Origin: Streptomyces violaceoruber
GTDB taxonomy: Bacteria > Actinomycetota > Actinomycetes > Streptomycetales > Streptomycetaceae
DNA length: 64,000 bases
Direction: 5' to 3'
NCBI RefSeq assembly: GCF_033406955.1
Contig: NZ_CP137734.1
Coordinates: 3,100,001 to 3,164,000 of the forward strand
Made by a program: the position numbers and the translations under genes. The notes beneath the pieces are model-generated. The model made no database searches, had not been told where the DNA came from, and worked only from the letters and a program-made list of their open reading frames with translations. Numbering within the stretch: position 1 is the stretch's first letter; each line of letters starts with the position of its first letter. Shown piece after piece: positions 16,540 to 24,266 of this stretch.

Positions 16540-16950
16540 TCAGCCGAGGACGGCGAGCGCGTCGATCTCGATGAGGAGGCCGGCGGGCAGACCGACGTAG
16601 ACGGTCGTGCGCGCGGCGGGCGGCTGGGTGAGGCCCTGCTCCGCGAAGTAGGCGTTGTAGATCTCGTTCATCTCGGCGAAGTGGTCCACGTCCGTGAGGT
16701 AGACGCGGAGCATCATCACGTCGTCCCAGGAGGCGCCGCCCTCCTCCAGGATCGCCTTGACGTTGGCGAGGGTCTGGAGGGTCTGCTCGCGCAGGGTCGG
16801 ACCGGCCGGGGTGGGGGCCTTGCCCTCCTCGTGGGGGAGGAAACCGACCTGGCCGGCGACCTGGAGGATGTTGCCCTTCTTCACGCCGTGGCTGAACTTC
16901 GCCGGGGGGACGGTGTGGGTCGCGGGGACGAGAGCGATCTTGTCGGTCAT
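16540..16950 (-). CDS. RidA-family enamine/imine deaminase
   Basis: A 136-residue YjgF/YER057c/UK114 family protein (NILQVAGQVGFLPHEEGK, YNAYFAEQGLTQPPAARTTV, YVGLPAGLLIEIDALAVLG). RidA proteins hydrolyse reactive enamine or imine intermediates released by PLP-dependent dehydratases and so protect PLP enzymes. The conserved Arg before TTVYVGLP, which contacts substrate carboxylates, is present. The start overlaps the IclR stop by 4 bp (ATGA). Its presence in this operon fits the PLP deaminase encoded divergently at 18900-20201, which would release such an intermediate. Confidence 0.92.
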   Translation of the reverse strand: MTDKIALVPATHTVPPAKFSHGVKKGNILQVAGQVGFLPHEEGKAPTPAGPTLREQTLQTLANVKAILEEGGASWDDVMMLRVYLTDVDHFAEMNEIYNAYFAEQGLTQPPAARTTVYVGLPAGLLIEIDALAVLG

Positions 16951-17711
16951 GCGGTGACTTCCTTGACTGGGGTCCTGCCGGAGTACTCGCCGCTGATGGC
17001 GTCCGCCGTACGGCGCACCAGCGGGAGCAGGGTGAGGAGTTCGTCCGCGGTGACGACCACGTTCGGCGCGGAGACCGACATGGCGGCGACCACCCGGCCG
17101 TCGGCGCCCCGGATGGGCGCGGCGACGCAGTTGATGGACTCCTCGTGGCCACCGAGGTCGGTGGCCCAGCCCTGTTCGCGCACCTTGGCGAGTTCCTTGA
17201 GGAACCCGTCGGCGTTCGGTGTCGAACGGGCCGTGTACATGGGGTAGTCGAGCTGCTCGGCCACGGCCCGGCGCTCGTCCTCGGGGAGGTCGGCCAGCAG
17301 CAGCTTGGCGACGGCCGCGACGGTGATGGCGACGGGCTTGCCGATCCGGGAGTACATGCGGACCGGGTAGCGGCTCTCGACCTTGTCGATGTAGAGGACC
17401 TCGTCCTCCTCGTGGACGGCGAGGTGGACGGTGTGTCCCACCTGTTCGTTGAGGCGTACGAGGTGGGGGTGGGCGATCTCGCGGACGTCGAGGTTCTCCA
17501 TCGCCTCCTGGGCGAGGGAGATCAGCCGGGCGCCCAGGCGGTAGCGCTGGTCGGACTGGCGGTAGACGAAGCCGTGGTCGTGGAGGGTGCGCAGCAGCCG
17601 CAGGGCCGTGGACTTGTGCACGCCCAGGCGGTCGGCGACCCGGCCCAGGTCGGCGGGGCCCTCGGCGAGCAGCGGCAGGATGCTGAGCGCGCGGTCGACG
17701 GTCTGGCTCAT
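16947..17711 (-). CDS. IclR-family transcriptional regulator
   Basis: A 254-residue IclR-type regulator with an N-terminal winged helix (residues 1-65; VADRLGVHKSTALRLLRTLH) and a C-terminal GAF-like effector domain (VLYIDKVESRYPVRMYSRIG; INCVAAPIRGADGRVVAAMS). Some members of the family, such as KdgR, sense 2-keto-3-deoxygluconate. It overlaps the kinase stop and the RidA start by 4 bp on each side, so it is autoregulated with the operon if it binds the palindrome at 18853-18866 between the divergent operons. Probably a repressor of both. Confidence 0.92.
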   Translation of the reverse strand: MSQTVDRALSILPLLAEGPADLGRVADRLGVHKSTALRLLRTLHDHGFVYRQSDQRYRLGARLISLAQEAMENLDVREIAHPHLVRLNEQVGHTVHLAVHEEDEVLYIDKVESRYPVRMYSRIGKPVAITVAAVAKLLLADLPEDERRAVAEQLDYPMYTARSTPNADGFLKELAKVREQGWATDLGGHEESINCVAAPIRGADGRVVAAMSVSAPNVVVTADELLTLLPLVRRTADAISGEYSGRTPVKEVTA

Positions 17712-18763
17712 GGCGTACGTACCTCCTCCTCGGCCCCTTCCTCGGCGTGTGTCCAGCCGGGGCCGAGTCGCAGTCTCCCCCACGCGGTGTCGTCGAGGGC
17801 GACGAGGCGGTCGGCGTGACCGCGCGCGGGGGGTGCGGCGAGGTCGGCGGGGACGGTGAGGGCGGCGGCGGCCCAGAGGTGGCCGTGGCGCAGGCGCTCG
17901 CGTACGGGCTTTCCGCGCAGGGTGGCGGAGAGGAACCCGGCGGCGAAGGCGTCGCCCGCGCCGACGGCGGCGACGACGTCGACGTGCAGGGCGGGCACGG
18001 AGGTGGCGTCGGTGCCGTGGAAGGCGGTGGCGCCGCTCGCACCCTGTTTGACGACGAGCAGCTCCGGCTCGGGCAGCGCGGCGCGGACGGCCTCGGGTCC
18101 GCCGAGACCCCAGGCGTCCCGTGCCTCGTCGTCGCCGACGAAGACGAGGTCGGCGCCGCGGGCCAGTTCCAGGAGCACCTCGGGGCCGTGTCCGTGCCGG
18201 GCGTCGCGCCACAGGCCGGGGCGGTGGTTGACGTCGAAGGAGACGAGGGGCCGGCCGGGTCGGCGGGCGGTCAGCTCGCGCATCAGGCCGAGGCAGCCGG
18301 CGGAGAGCGCGGGGGTGATGCCGGACAGGTGCAGGACGCGGCCGGAGCGGATCGCGTCGAGGTCCATGGTGTCCACGGACATCGCGGAGGCGGCCGAGCC
18401 CGCCCGGTAGTAGGCCACCTCGTGCGCGTCGGTGGCGCGGTCGCCCGCGGTGCGGAAGTAGACGCCGGTGGGGCGGGCGGGGTCGCGGCGCACGGCGGAG
18501 ACGTCGACGCCGTAGGCACCGATCGCCTCGACGAGGTGGTCGCCGAAGCCGTCGGCGCCGACCCGGCCGGCCCAGCGGGCGGAGTGTCCGGCGGCGGCGA
18601 GCACGCAGGCCACGTTGGACTCGGCGCCGCCTATGGCGCGGTCGAAGGAGGGGACGTCGGCGAGGCGCCCGGGCCGGGAGGGCAGGAAGGTGACCATGGA
18701 CTCGCCGAGCGCGACGACGTCCACGACGTCGGGGGCGGTGCTGCGGGGTCCGTCAACGGTCAC
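17708..18763 (-). CDS. PfkB-family sugar kinase, 2-keto-3-deoxygluconate kinase type
   Basis: A 351-residue ribokinase-fold enzyme. The N-terminal region (ALGESMVTFLPSRPGRLADV), the IGGAESNVA substrate loop and the catalytic GAGDAFAAGF motif near residues 255-264 match KDG kinases (KdgK), which phosphorylate 2-keto-3-deoxy-D-gluconate at O6. The start is GTG 18763 with GAGGAG about 11 bp upstream. It is the first gene of the minus-strand operon. A KDG kinase beside a deaminase and deacylase makes sense if the deaminase product is KDG, as from D-glucosaminate. Fructokinase or another PfkB activity cannot be excluded. Confidence 0.85.
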   Translation of the reverse strand: MTVDGPRSTAPDVVDVVALGESMVTFLPSRPGRLADVPSFDRAIGGAESNVACVLAAAGHSARWAGRVGADGFGDHLVEAIGAYGVDVSAVRRDPARPTGVYFRTAGDRATDAHEVAYYRAGSAASAMSVDTMDLDAIRSGRVLHLSGITPALSAGCLGLMRELTARRPGRPLVSFDVNHRPGLWRDARHGHGPEVLLELARGADLVFVGDDEARDAWGLGGPEAVRAALPEPELLVVKQGASGATAFHGTDATSVPALHVDVVAAVGAGDAFAAGFLSATLRGKPVRERLRHGHLWAAAALTVPADLAAPPARGHADRLVALDDTAWGRLRLGPGWTHAEEGAEEEVRTP

Positions 18764-18852
18764 GATGGTCCTGGCTCCTCTTCGCGTCTCGCGGGCGGCT
18801 GCTCCGTTGACCCCGCGTTCGCCGAGATGTTAGACAGCAGTAAGCGATATAC

Positions 18853-18877
18853 GCAACGATCGTTGCAGGATTTGCAA
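18853..18877. promoter_or_regulatory. palindromic operator between the divergent catabolic operons
   Basis: GCAACGATCGTTGC at 18853-18866 is a perfect 14-bp palindrome. A third half-site GCAAC follows at 18873-18877, so GTTGCA-ggatt-GCAAC-type spacing forms a second, overlapping dyad. It lies 90 bp before the kinase GTG and 34 bp before the deaminase ATG, overlapping the likely promoter of the latter. Size and symmetry fit an IclR-family dimer of dimers. The regulator encoded at 16947-17711 is the obvious candidate. Confidence 0.7.
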
Positions 18878-18899
18878 CGGATCAGACCAGGGAGGCTCC

Positions 18900-20201
18900 A
18901 TGGCCCTCGACAACGGCCCCGCAGGCGGCCGCGAAGCCCTCGCCGAGCTGGCCGAGGAGCGTGTCGACCACCGCTTCAAGGGCCTCCCGCCGGACGCCTA
19001 CGGCCTGCCCCTCGCCGAGCTGGCCGGACAGCGCCGCAACCTCTTCACCGGCGGTTTCACCACCCCCGTCCTCGCGCTGTCCGCCGAGCGCCTGGAGCAC
19101 AACCTGAAGCTCATGGAGACGTACTCCGCCCGGCACGGCCTCGCCTTCGCGCCGCACGGCAAGACCTCCATGGCGCCGCAGCTCTTCCACCGCCAGATCG
19201 AGCACGGCGCCTGGGGCATCACCCTGGCCGTGCCGCACCAGGTACGGGTGGCGCGGGCGTTCGGCGTTCAGCGGGTCTTCCTGGCCAACGAGCTGGTCGA
19301 CGCCGCCGCCCTGCGCTGGATCTCCGCCGAGCTGGACGCCGACCCCGGCTTCCGCTTCGTCTGCTACGCCGACTCCGTGCGCGGCGTCGAGCTGATGGAC
19401 GCGGCCCTGACGGACGCGGGCGCCGCCCGCCCGCTGGACGTCGTGGTCGAGCTGGCCGCCGGTGCGGGTGCCCGGACCGGCGTGCGCACCGAGGCCGGGT
19501 GCGCGGCGGTCGCCGACGCGGTGGCCGGCGCGCGGACGCTGCGGCTGGCCGGGGTCGCCGGGTACGAGGGCGAGGTGCCGGACGCCGACCCGGAGCGCGT
19601 GCACGCGTGGCTGCGGCGGCTGGTCGCGCTGGCCGTCGACTTCGACAGGGCCGGGCGGTTCGACGGGCTGGAGGAGATCGTGCTGAGCGCGGGCGGCAGC
19701 GCCTGGTTCGACGCGGTCGCCGACGTGTTCGCCGAGGTCCCCGGCCTCTCGCTGCCCGTCCTGAAGCTGCTGCGCTCGGGCGCGTACGTCTCCCACGACG
19801 ACGGCCACTACCGCGAGCTGACCCCCTTCAACCGGGTCCCCGAGGAGGGCGCCCTGGAGCCCGCGTTCCGGCTGTGGAGCCAGGTCGTCTCCCGCCCCTC
19901 CCCCGAGCAGGCGTTCACCAACGCGGGCAAGCGGGACGCGGCGTACGACCTGCACCTGCCCTTCGCCCAGGTGGTGCGCCCCGCGGACGGCGGCCCCGAG
20001 CGCCCTGCGACCGGCGTCGAGGTGACCGGTCTGTCCGACCAGCACGCCTGGCTGCGCACGAGCGGGGAGGCGGACCTGGCGGTGGGCGACTGGGTCGGGG
20101 CGGGCCTGTCCCACCCGTGCACCTCCTTCGACAAGTGGCAGCTGATCCCGGTCGCACAGGCGGACGGGACGGTCGTCGACTACATCCGCACGTTCTTCTA
20201 G
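18900..20201 (+). CDS. PLP-dependent deaminase/dehydratase of the DSD1 (alanine racemase-like) family
   Basis: A 433-residue fold-type III PLP enzyme. Lys88 in APHGKTSMAP should carry PLP. The C-terminal domain has the HPC pair (His405, Cys407) that binds zinc in eukaryotic-type D-serine dehydratases, plus the family motif LSDQHAWL. Relatives deaminate D-serine or D-threonine, cleave D-threonine, or dehydrate D-glucosaminate to 2-keto-3-deoxygluconate. RefSeq-style names for close relatives are simply amino acid deaminase. The ribosome site GGGAGG lies 6 bp before ATG 18900. It is followed 28 bp later by the deacylase and faces the kinase operon. Confidence 0.85.
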   Translation: MALDNGPAGGREALAELAEERVDHRFKGLPPDAYGLPLAELAGQRRNLFTGGFTTPVLALSAERLEHNLKLMETYSARHGLAFAPHGKTSMAPQLFHRQIEHGAWGITLAVPHQVRVARAFGVQRVFLANELVDAAALRWISAELDADPGFRFVCYADSVRGVELMDAALTDAGAARPLDVVVELAAGAGARTGVRTEAGCAAVADAVAGARTLRLAGVAGYEGEVPDADPERVHAWLRRLVALAVDFDRAGRFDGLEEIVLSAGGSAWFDAVADVFAEVPGLSLPVLKLLRSGAYVSHDDGHYRELTPFNRVPEEGALEPAFRLWSQVVSRPSPEQAFTNAGKRDAAYDLHLPFAQVVRPADGGPERPATGVEVTGLSDQHAWLRTSGEADLAVGDWVGAGLSHPCTSFDKWQLIPVAQADGTVVDYIRTFF

Positions 20202-20229
20202 AGGACCCGGGACCCAGGAGGAGTCAGGC

Positions 20230-21840
20230 ATGGAAGAGCTGGTCATCAGGGACGCCGACGTCGTGGACGGCTCCGGCGGCGACTCCTACCGAGCCGACGT
20301 CGTGGTCGACGGCGGCCGGATCGTCTCGATCGTCAAGGAGGCGGCGGCCGCCGGCTGCCAGCGCCCCGAGGCGCGCCGGGAGCTGGACGCCGAGGGCCTG
20401 GTCCTGTCCCCCGGCTTCATCGACATGCACGCCCACAGCGACCTGGCGCTGCTGCGGGACCCGGACCACAGCGCCAAGGCCGCCCAGGGCGTCACCCTGG
20501 AGGTCATCGGCCAGGACGGGCTGTCGTACGCACCGGTCGACGACCGCACCCTCGGCGAGGTGCGCCGGGCGATCGCCGGGTGGAACGGCCACGGGGACGA
20601 CGTCGACTTCGACTGGCGGTCGGTCGGCGAGTACCTGGACCGGCTCGACCGGGGCATCGCGGTCAACGCCGCGTACCTGATCCCGCAGGGCACGGTGCGC
20701 GCCCTCGCCGTCGGCTGGGACGACCGGGAGGCGACCGAGGCGGAGCTGGAGCACATGCGGCGCCTGGTCGCCGAGGGCCTGGAGCAGGGCGCGGTCGGCC
20801 TGTCGTCGGGGCTGACCTACACGCCCGGGATGTACGCCAAGGACGCCGAGCTGACCGAGCTGTGCCGGGTGGTGGCGTCGTACGGCGGCTACTACTGCCC
20901 GCACCACCGCTCGTACGGGGCGGGGGCCCTGAAGGCGTACGAGGAGATGGTGGAGCTGACCCGGGAGGCGGGCTGCCCGCTGCACCTGGCGCACGCCACC
21001 ATGAACTTCGGCGTGAACAAGGGCAAGGCGCCCGAGCTGCTGACCCTGCTCGACGAGGCACTCGCGGGCGGCGCCGACATCACCCTCGACACCTACCCGT
21101 ACACCCCCGGCTGCACCACCCTCGTGGCACTGCTGCCGAGCTGGGCGAGCGAGGGCGGACCGGAGCAGATCCTGAAGCGGCTGGCGGACGACGACACCGC
21201 CGAGCGCATCCGGCACCACATGGAGGTGATCGGCTCCGACGGCTCCCACGGCGTGCCCATGGAGTGGGAGACGATCGAGATCTCCGGCACGGGCGACCCG
21301 GCGCTCGCCGAGTACGTCGGCCGCACGGTACTGGAGTCGGCGCGGCTGCGCGGCGAGAGCCCGTGGACGGTCGCCCGGCACCTGCTGCTCGCCGACCGGC
21401 TGGCGCCGACCATCCTCCAGCACGTCGGCCACGAGGAGAACGTGCGCGCGATCATGCGGCACCGGGTCCACACCGGCGGCTCGGACGGCATCCTCCAGGG
21501 CGCCAAGCCGCACCCGCGCGCCTACGGCACCTTCCCGCACTACCTGGGCCACTACGTGCGCGAGCTGGGCGTGCTCCCGCTGGAGGAGTGCGTCGCCCAC
21601 CTCACCTCACGCCCGGCGGCCCGGCTGCGGCTGCCGGACCGGGGTCTGGTCCGCGAGGGGTACCGGGCCGACCTGGTGCTCTTCGACCCGGCGACGGTGG
21701 CCGCGGGCAGCTCGTTCGACGAGCCGCGGGTGCTGCCTACGGGCATCCCGTACGTGCTGGTCGACGGGCGTTTCGTGATGGAGGACGGGCGGCGCACCGA
21801 CGTGCTGGCCGGACGGTCGGTGCGCCGGGTTGCGCGCTGA
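20230..21840 (+). CDS. N-acyl-D-amino-acid deacylase family amidohydrolase
   Basis: A 536-residue metal-dependent amidohydrolase of the D-aminoacylase family. His67 and His69 (IDMHAHSD), His225/226 (CPHHRSYG), His252/255 (LHLAHAT) and the Asp of GGSDG near residue 416 correspond to the ligand set. The PHPRAYGTFPHYLG signature is intact. In classical D-aminoacylase (Alcaligenes) a zinc ligand is Cys96 in the motif GNCG. Here position 96 is Asp in GQDG, which may alter metal use and substrate. A role in removing acetyl from N-acetylglucosaminate is suggested by the neighbours. N-acyl-D-amino acids are the alternative. AGGAGG lies at 20217-20222, 7 bp before the start. Confidence 0.88.
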   Translation: MEELVIRDADVVDGSGGDSYRADVVVDGGRIVSIVKEAAAAGCQRPEARRELDAEGLVLSPGFIDMHAHSDLALLRDPDHSAKAAQGVTLEVIGQDGLSYAPVDDRTLGEVRRAIAGWNGHGDDVDFDWRSVGEYLDRLDRGIAVNAAYLIPQGTVRALAVGWDDREATEAELEHMRRLVAEGLEQGAVGLSSGLTYTPGMYAKDAELTELCRVVASYGGYYCPHHRSYGAGALKAYEEMVELTREAGCPLHLAHATMNFGVNKGKAPELLTLLDEALAGGADITLDTYPYTPGCTTLVALLPSWASEGGPEQILKRLADDDTAERIRHHMEVIGSDGSHGVPMEWETIEISGTGDPALAEYVGRTVLESARLRGESPWTVARHLLLADRLAPTILQHVGHEENVRAIMRHRVHTGGSDGILQGAKPHPRAYGTFPHYLGHYVRELGVLPLEECVAHLTSRPAARLRLPDRGLVREGYRADLVLFDPATVAAGSSFDEPRVLPTGIPYVLVDGRFVMEDGRRTDVLAGRSVRRVAR

Positions 21841-21844
21841 GCCC

Positions 21845-21876
21845 GGGCAGGCCCGGCGGGGCCCGCCGGGCCTGCC
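21845..21876. terminator. bidirectional hairpin terminator
   Basis: Two 16-nt arms (21845-21860 and 21862-21877; left arm GGGCAGGCCCGGCGGG) are perfectly complementary around a single base. They sit between the deacylase stop at 21840 and the convergent protease stop at 21878. The right arm touches the protease stop codon. Confidence 0.8.
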
Positions 21877-21877
21877 C

Positions 21878-22750
21878 CTACGGCTTGGGCAGGGCGCAGC
21901 CGCTGCGCGAGAGGTCGAGCTTGTTGTCGAGGGCGAAGCAGGCGGGGATCCGATGGGTCTGCTGGCCGTAGTTGATGCCCTCGCGGACCGTGACGGTGCC
22001 GTCCTCGGCGACCTCGCAGGGGTTGTTGTCGGTGCAGCGCCCGCCGTCCTCGTTGCCCGTGTTGTTGACGGCGACGACCTTGCCGGTGGCGTTGTCGACG
22101 ACGGGTGATCCGGAGGTGCCGCCTATGGTCCGGCAGGCGGAGGTGTAGCGGACCGAGTCCTTCCAGGTCCATTCCCCCTCCTTCAGGCGGTAGGCGAACC
22201 CGTCGACGTCGCAGGCGTAGGTGCGCTTCCAGTAGCCGGAGACGACGGTGATCGCGGTGCCGGCCGTGGGACGGGTGTCGTCGAGGGTGAGCGGGCTGAT
22301 CCCGTAGGAGCCGCGGATCTGGGCGTACGTGCTGGTGAGCTGGTAGAGCGAGACGTCCGTGTCGGTCATCGTCGCGTAGGCGATCTTGCCGGCCCGCAGG
22401 GTGCCGACGCGGGTGCCGGAGGCGTTGAGCAGCCCGAAGGTGCGGCTGGAGGGCTGGTCCACGACGACCTCGCCGGCCGCCGGGAAGCCGGTCTCCAGGC
22501 AGTGGCCGTTGGACATGACCAGCGCCGGGTCGTCGTCCTCGGAGGCGGGCAGGCGCACGACCGAGCCGGAGCAGTTGCTGAGCGCGACGGTGCCGGCGAA
22601 GGACACGGCGCGGACGGCGGGAGCCGCGGGTGACACGGAAGCCGCGGGAGCCGCGGGTGACGCGGGAGCCGCGGGTGACGCGGCCGCCGGTGCCACGCCG
22701 ACCCCGGTGACGGCCAGGGTGGCGAGCGCGGCAAGGAGAGGCTTGTTCAT
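21878..22750 (-). CDS. secreted trypsin-like serine protease
   Basis: Extracellular S1-family peptidase of 290 residues. Sec signal peptide with the hydrophobic core LLAALATLAVTGVGVA and likely cleavage after AAA near residue 24, then an Ala/Pro/Ser-rich propeptide-like stretch. Catalytic triad candidates are His83 (SNGHC), Asp132 (TDTDVSLYQL) and Ser213 (GGTSGSPVV). Six cysteines could form three disulfides. The ATG at 22750 is 8 bp after GGGG. The Ala-Pro stretch is encoded by imperfect repeats of GGGAGCCGCGGGTGACGC. A strong inverted repeat (22808-22827) in its promoter suggests specific control. Confidence 0.88.
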   Translation of the reverse strand: MNKPLLAALATLAVTGVGVAPAAASPAAPASPAAPAASVSPAAPAVRAVSFAGTVALSNCSGSVVRLPASEDDDPALVMSNGHCLETGFPAAGEVVVDQPSSRTFGLLNASGTRVGTLRAGKIAYATMTDTDVSLYQLTSTYAQIRGSYGISPLTLDDTRPTAGTAITVVSGYWKRTYACDVDGFAYRLKEGEWTWKDSVRYTSACRTIGGTSGSPVVDNATGKVVAVNNTGNEDGGRCTDNNPCEVAEDGTVTVREGINYGQQTHRIPACFALDNKLDLSRSGCALPKP

Positions 22751-22807
22751 GTGGGGGTCCCCTCTTTGGAGGGCACCGGCCGGAGGTCGTCCGGGCGGCG
22801 CCGTATT

Positions 22808-22827
22808 GTCATGAGCATTCTCATGAC
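22808..22827. promoter_or_regulatory. 8-4-8 inverted repeat upstream of the protease gene
   Basis: GTCATGAGcattCTCATGAC is a perfect 8-bp inverted repeat with a 4-nt spacer, 58 bp upstream of the protease start and 157 bp from the divergent aminotransferase. Its length and symmetry suit a dimeric repressor. It does not match the Zur or DasR consensus. The cognate regulator is unknown. Confidence 0.6.
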
Positions 22828-22983
22828 GGAGAGGGGTGCGGACAAGGGCCGGTAACCGGCCGCCAGTTGGCGCGAACCGGCCCGCCGGGCACCGTCACCG
22901 GCGGCCGCGACCACCCGGACGGGGCATCTCACGTGGTGGAAGACACGGCCCATGGGCCGTAACCGGGTCGTAAGCTCGCGGAC

Positions 22984-24195
22984 ATGCAGGTGATCCAGTC
23001 GACCAAGCTCGCCAACGTCTGTTACGAGATCCGGGGCCCGGTGCTCGAGGAGGCGATGCGGCTGGAGGCGGCCGGGCACCGCATCCTGAAGCTGAACACC
23101 GGCAATCCGGCGGCCTTCGGCTTCGAGTGCCCGCCGGAGATCCTGGAGGACATCCTCCGCAACGTCTCCACGGCGCACGGCTACGGCGACGCGAAGGGCC
23201 TGCTGGCGGCGCGCCGGGCGGTCGTCATGCACAACCAGACCCTCGGCATCGAGACGGACGTCGAGCACGTCTTCATCGGCAACGGCGTCTCCGAGCTGAT
23301 CGTGATGGCGATGCAGGGCCTGCTCGACGACGGCGACGAGGTCCTCGTCCCGGCCCCCGACTACCCGCTGTGGACGGCCGCCGTCTCACTGTCCGGCGGT
23401 ACGGCGGTGCACTACCGCTGCGACGAGCAGTCCGACTGGATGCCCGACCTCGCGGACGTGGAGCGGAAGATCACCGACCGCACCAAGGCCCTGGTGATCA
23501 TCAATCCGAACAACCCGACGGGCGCGGTCTACGACGACGCGATGCTGCGCGGACTGACGGACATCGCCCGCCGGCACAACCTGCTGGTCTGCTCGGACGA
23601 GATCTACGACAAGATCCTCTACGACGACGCCACCCACACCCCGACCGCCGCGATCGCCCCCGACCTGCTCACCCTCACCTTCAACGGCATGTCGAAGGCG
23701 TACCGGGTGGCCGGTTACCGGGTCGGCTGGATGTCGATCTCCGGGCCGCGCGCGCACGCCGAGTCCTACATCGAGGGCCTGACGATCCTGGCGAACATGC
23801 GCCTGTGCGCCAACATGCCGGGCCAGCACGGCGTGGTCGCGGCGCTCAGCGGGCGGCAGACCATCAACGAGCTGGTGCTGCCGGGCGGGCGGCTGCGCGA
23901 GCAGCGCGACGCCGCCCACGAGGCACTGACCAGCATTCCCGGCGTGACCTGCGTGAAGCCGAAGGGTGCGCTGTACCTCTTCCCGCGGCTCGACCCCAAG
24001 GTCTTCAAGATCAAGGACGACCGGCGGATGGTCCTGGACCTGCTGCGCCAGGAGAAGATCATGGTCGTCCAGGGCACCGGCTTCAACTGGCCCGAGCCCG
24101 ACCACTTCCGGGTGGTGACCCTGCCGACGGCCGCGGACCTGCGCGAGGCGGTGGACCGGATCGGGAACTTCCTGGACGGGTACAGCCAGCCCTGA
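22984..24195 (+). CDS. class I aminotransferase, alanine aminotransferase type
   Basis: A 403-residue fold-type I PLP aminotransferase resembling AlaA of enterobacteria (N-terminus QSTKLANVCYEIRGPVLEEA; LKLNTGNPAAFGFECP; IINPNNPTGAVY; CSDEIYDKI). The PLP lysine is in FNGMSKAYRVAGYRVGWM and the carboxylate-binding Arg in FRVVTLP near the end. It probably interconverts pyruvate/alanine with glutamate/2-oxoglutarate. No purine-rich ribosome site precedes the ATG, and a possible -10 TAAGCT at 22971-22976 lies only 7 bp away, so the mRNA may be leaderless. Confidence 0.9.
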   Translation: MQVIQSTKLANVCYEIRGPVLEEAMRLEAAGHRILKLNTGNPAAFGFECPPEILEDILRNVSTAHGYGDAKGLLAARRAVVMHNQTLGIETDVEHVFIGNGVSELIVMAMQGLLDDGDEVLVPAPDYPLWTAAVSLSGGTAVHYRCDEQSDWMPDLADVERKITDRTKALVIINPNNPTGAVYDDAMLRGLTDIARRHNLLVCSDEIYDKILYDDATHTPTAAIAPDLLTLTFNGMSKAYRVAGYRVGWMSISGPRAHAESYIEGLTILANMRLCANMPGQHGVVAALSGRQTINELVLPGGRLREQRDAAHEALTSIPGVTCVKPKGALYLFPRLDPKVFKIKDDRRMVLDLLRQEKIMVVQGTGFNWPEPDHFRVVTLPTAADLREAVDRIGNFLDGYSQP

Positions 24196-24218
24196 ACCCC
24201 GAACACCATCAACTTTAG

Positions 24219-24230
24219 ATTAGATCTAAT
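24219..24230. promoter_or_regulatory. AT-rich palindrome, likely operator/-10 region
   Basis: ATTAGATCTAAT is a perfect 12-bp palindrome inside a stretch far richer in A and T than its surroundings. TCTAAT (24225-24230) resembles a -10 box, which would start transcription close to 24236, at the foot of the hairpin described next. A repressor bound here would cover the promoter of the gene at 24267. Confidence 0.55.
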
Positions 24231-24233
24231 GTA

Positions 24234-24266
24234 GGATGGCTTCCTGAAGCACTCAGGAGGCCATCC
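24234..24266 (+). promoter_or_regulatory. hairpin that sequesters the ribosome binding site
   Basis: In RNA, 24234-24247 pairs with 24253-24266 in a 14-bp stem with one G-U pair and the 5-nt loop AGCAC. The 3' arm contains AGGAGG (24255-24260), the ribosome site of the gene whose ATG is 24267, directly after the stem. Translation should therefore depend on opening this helix, by a protein, ligand, temperature or coupled transcription. No known riboswitch consensus was recognised. Confidence 0.7.

Noticed and set aside
14782..17247. 821-codon plus-strand frame opposite gntP, RidA and IclR
   Set aside because: Shadow of three well-recognised minus-strand genes. No family resemblance.
22808..22827. 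Zur box upstream of the protease
   Set aside because: The spacing between TGA and TCA arms and the core do not fit the Streptomyces Zur consensus.
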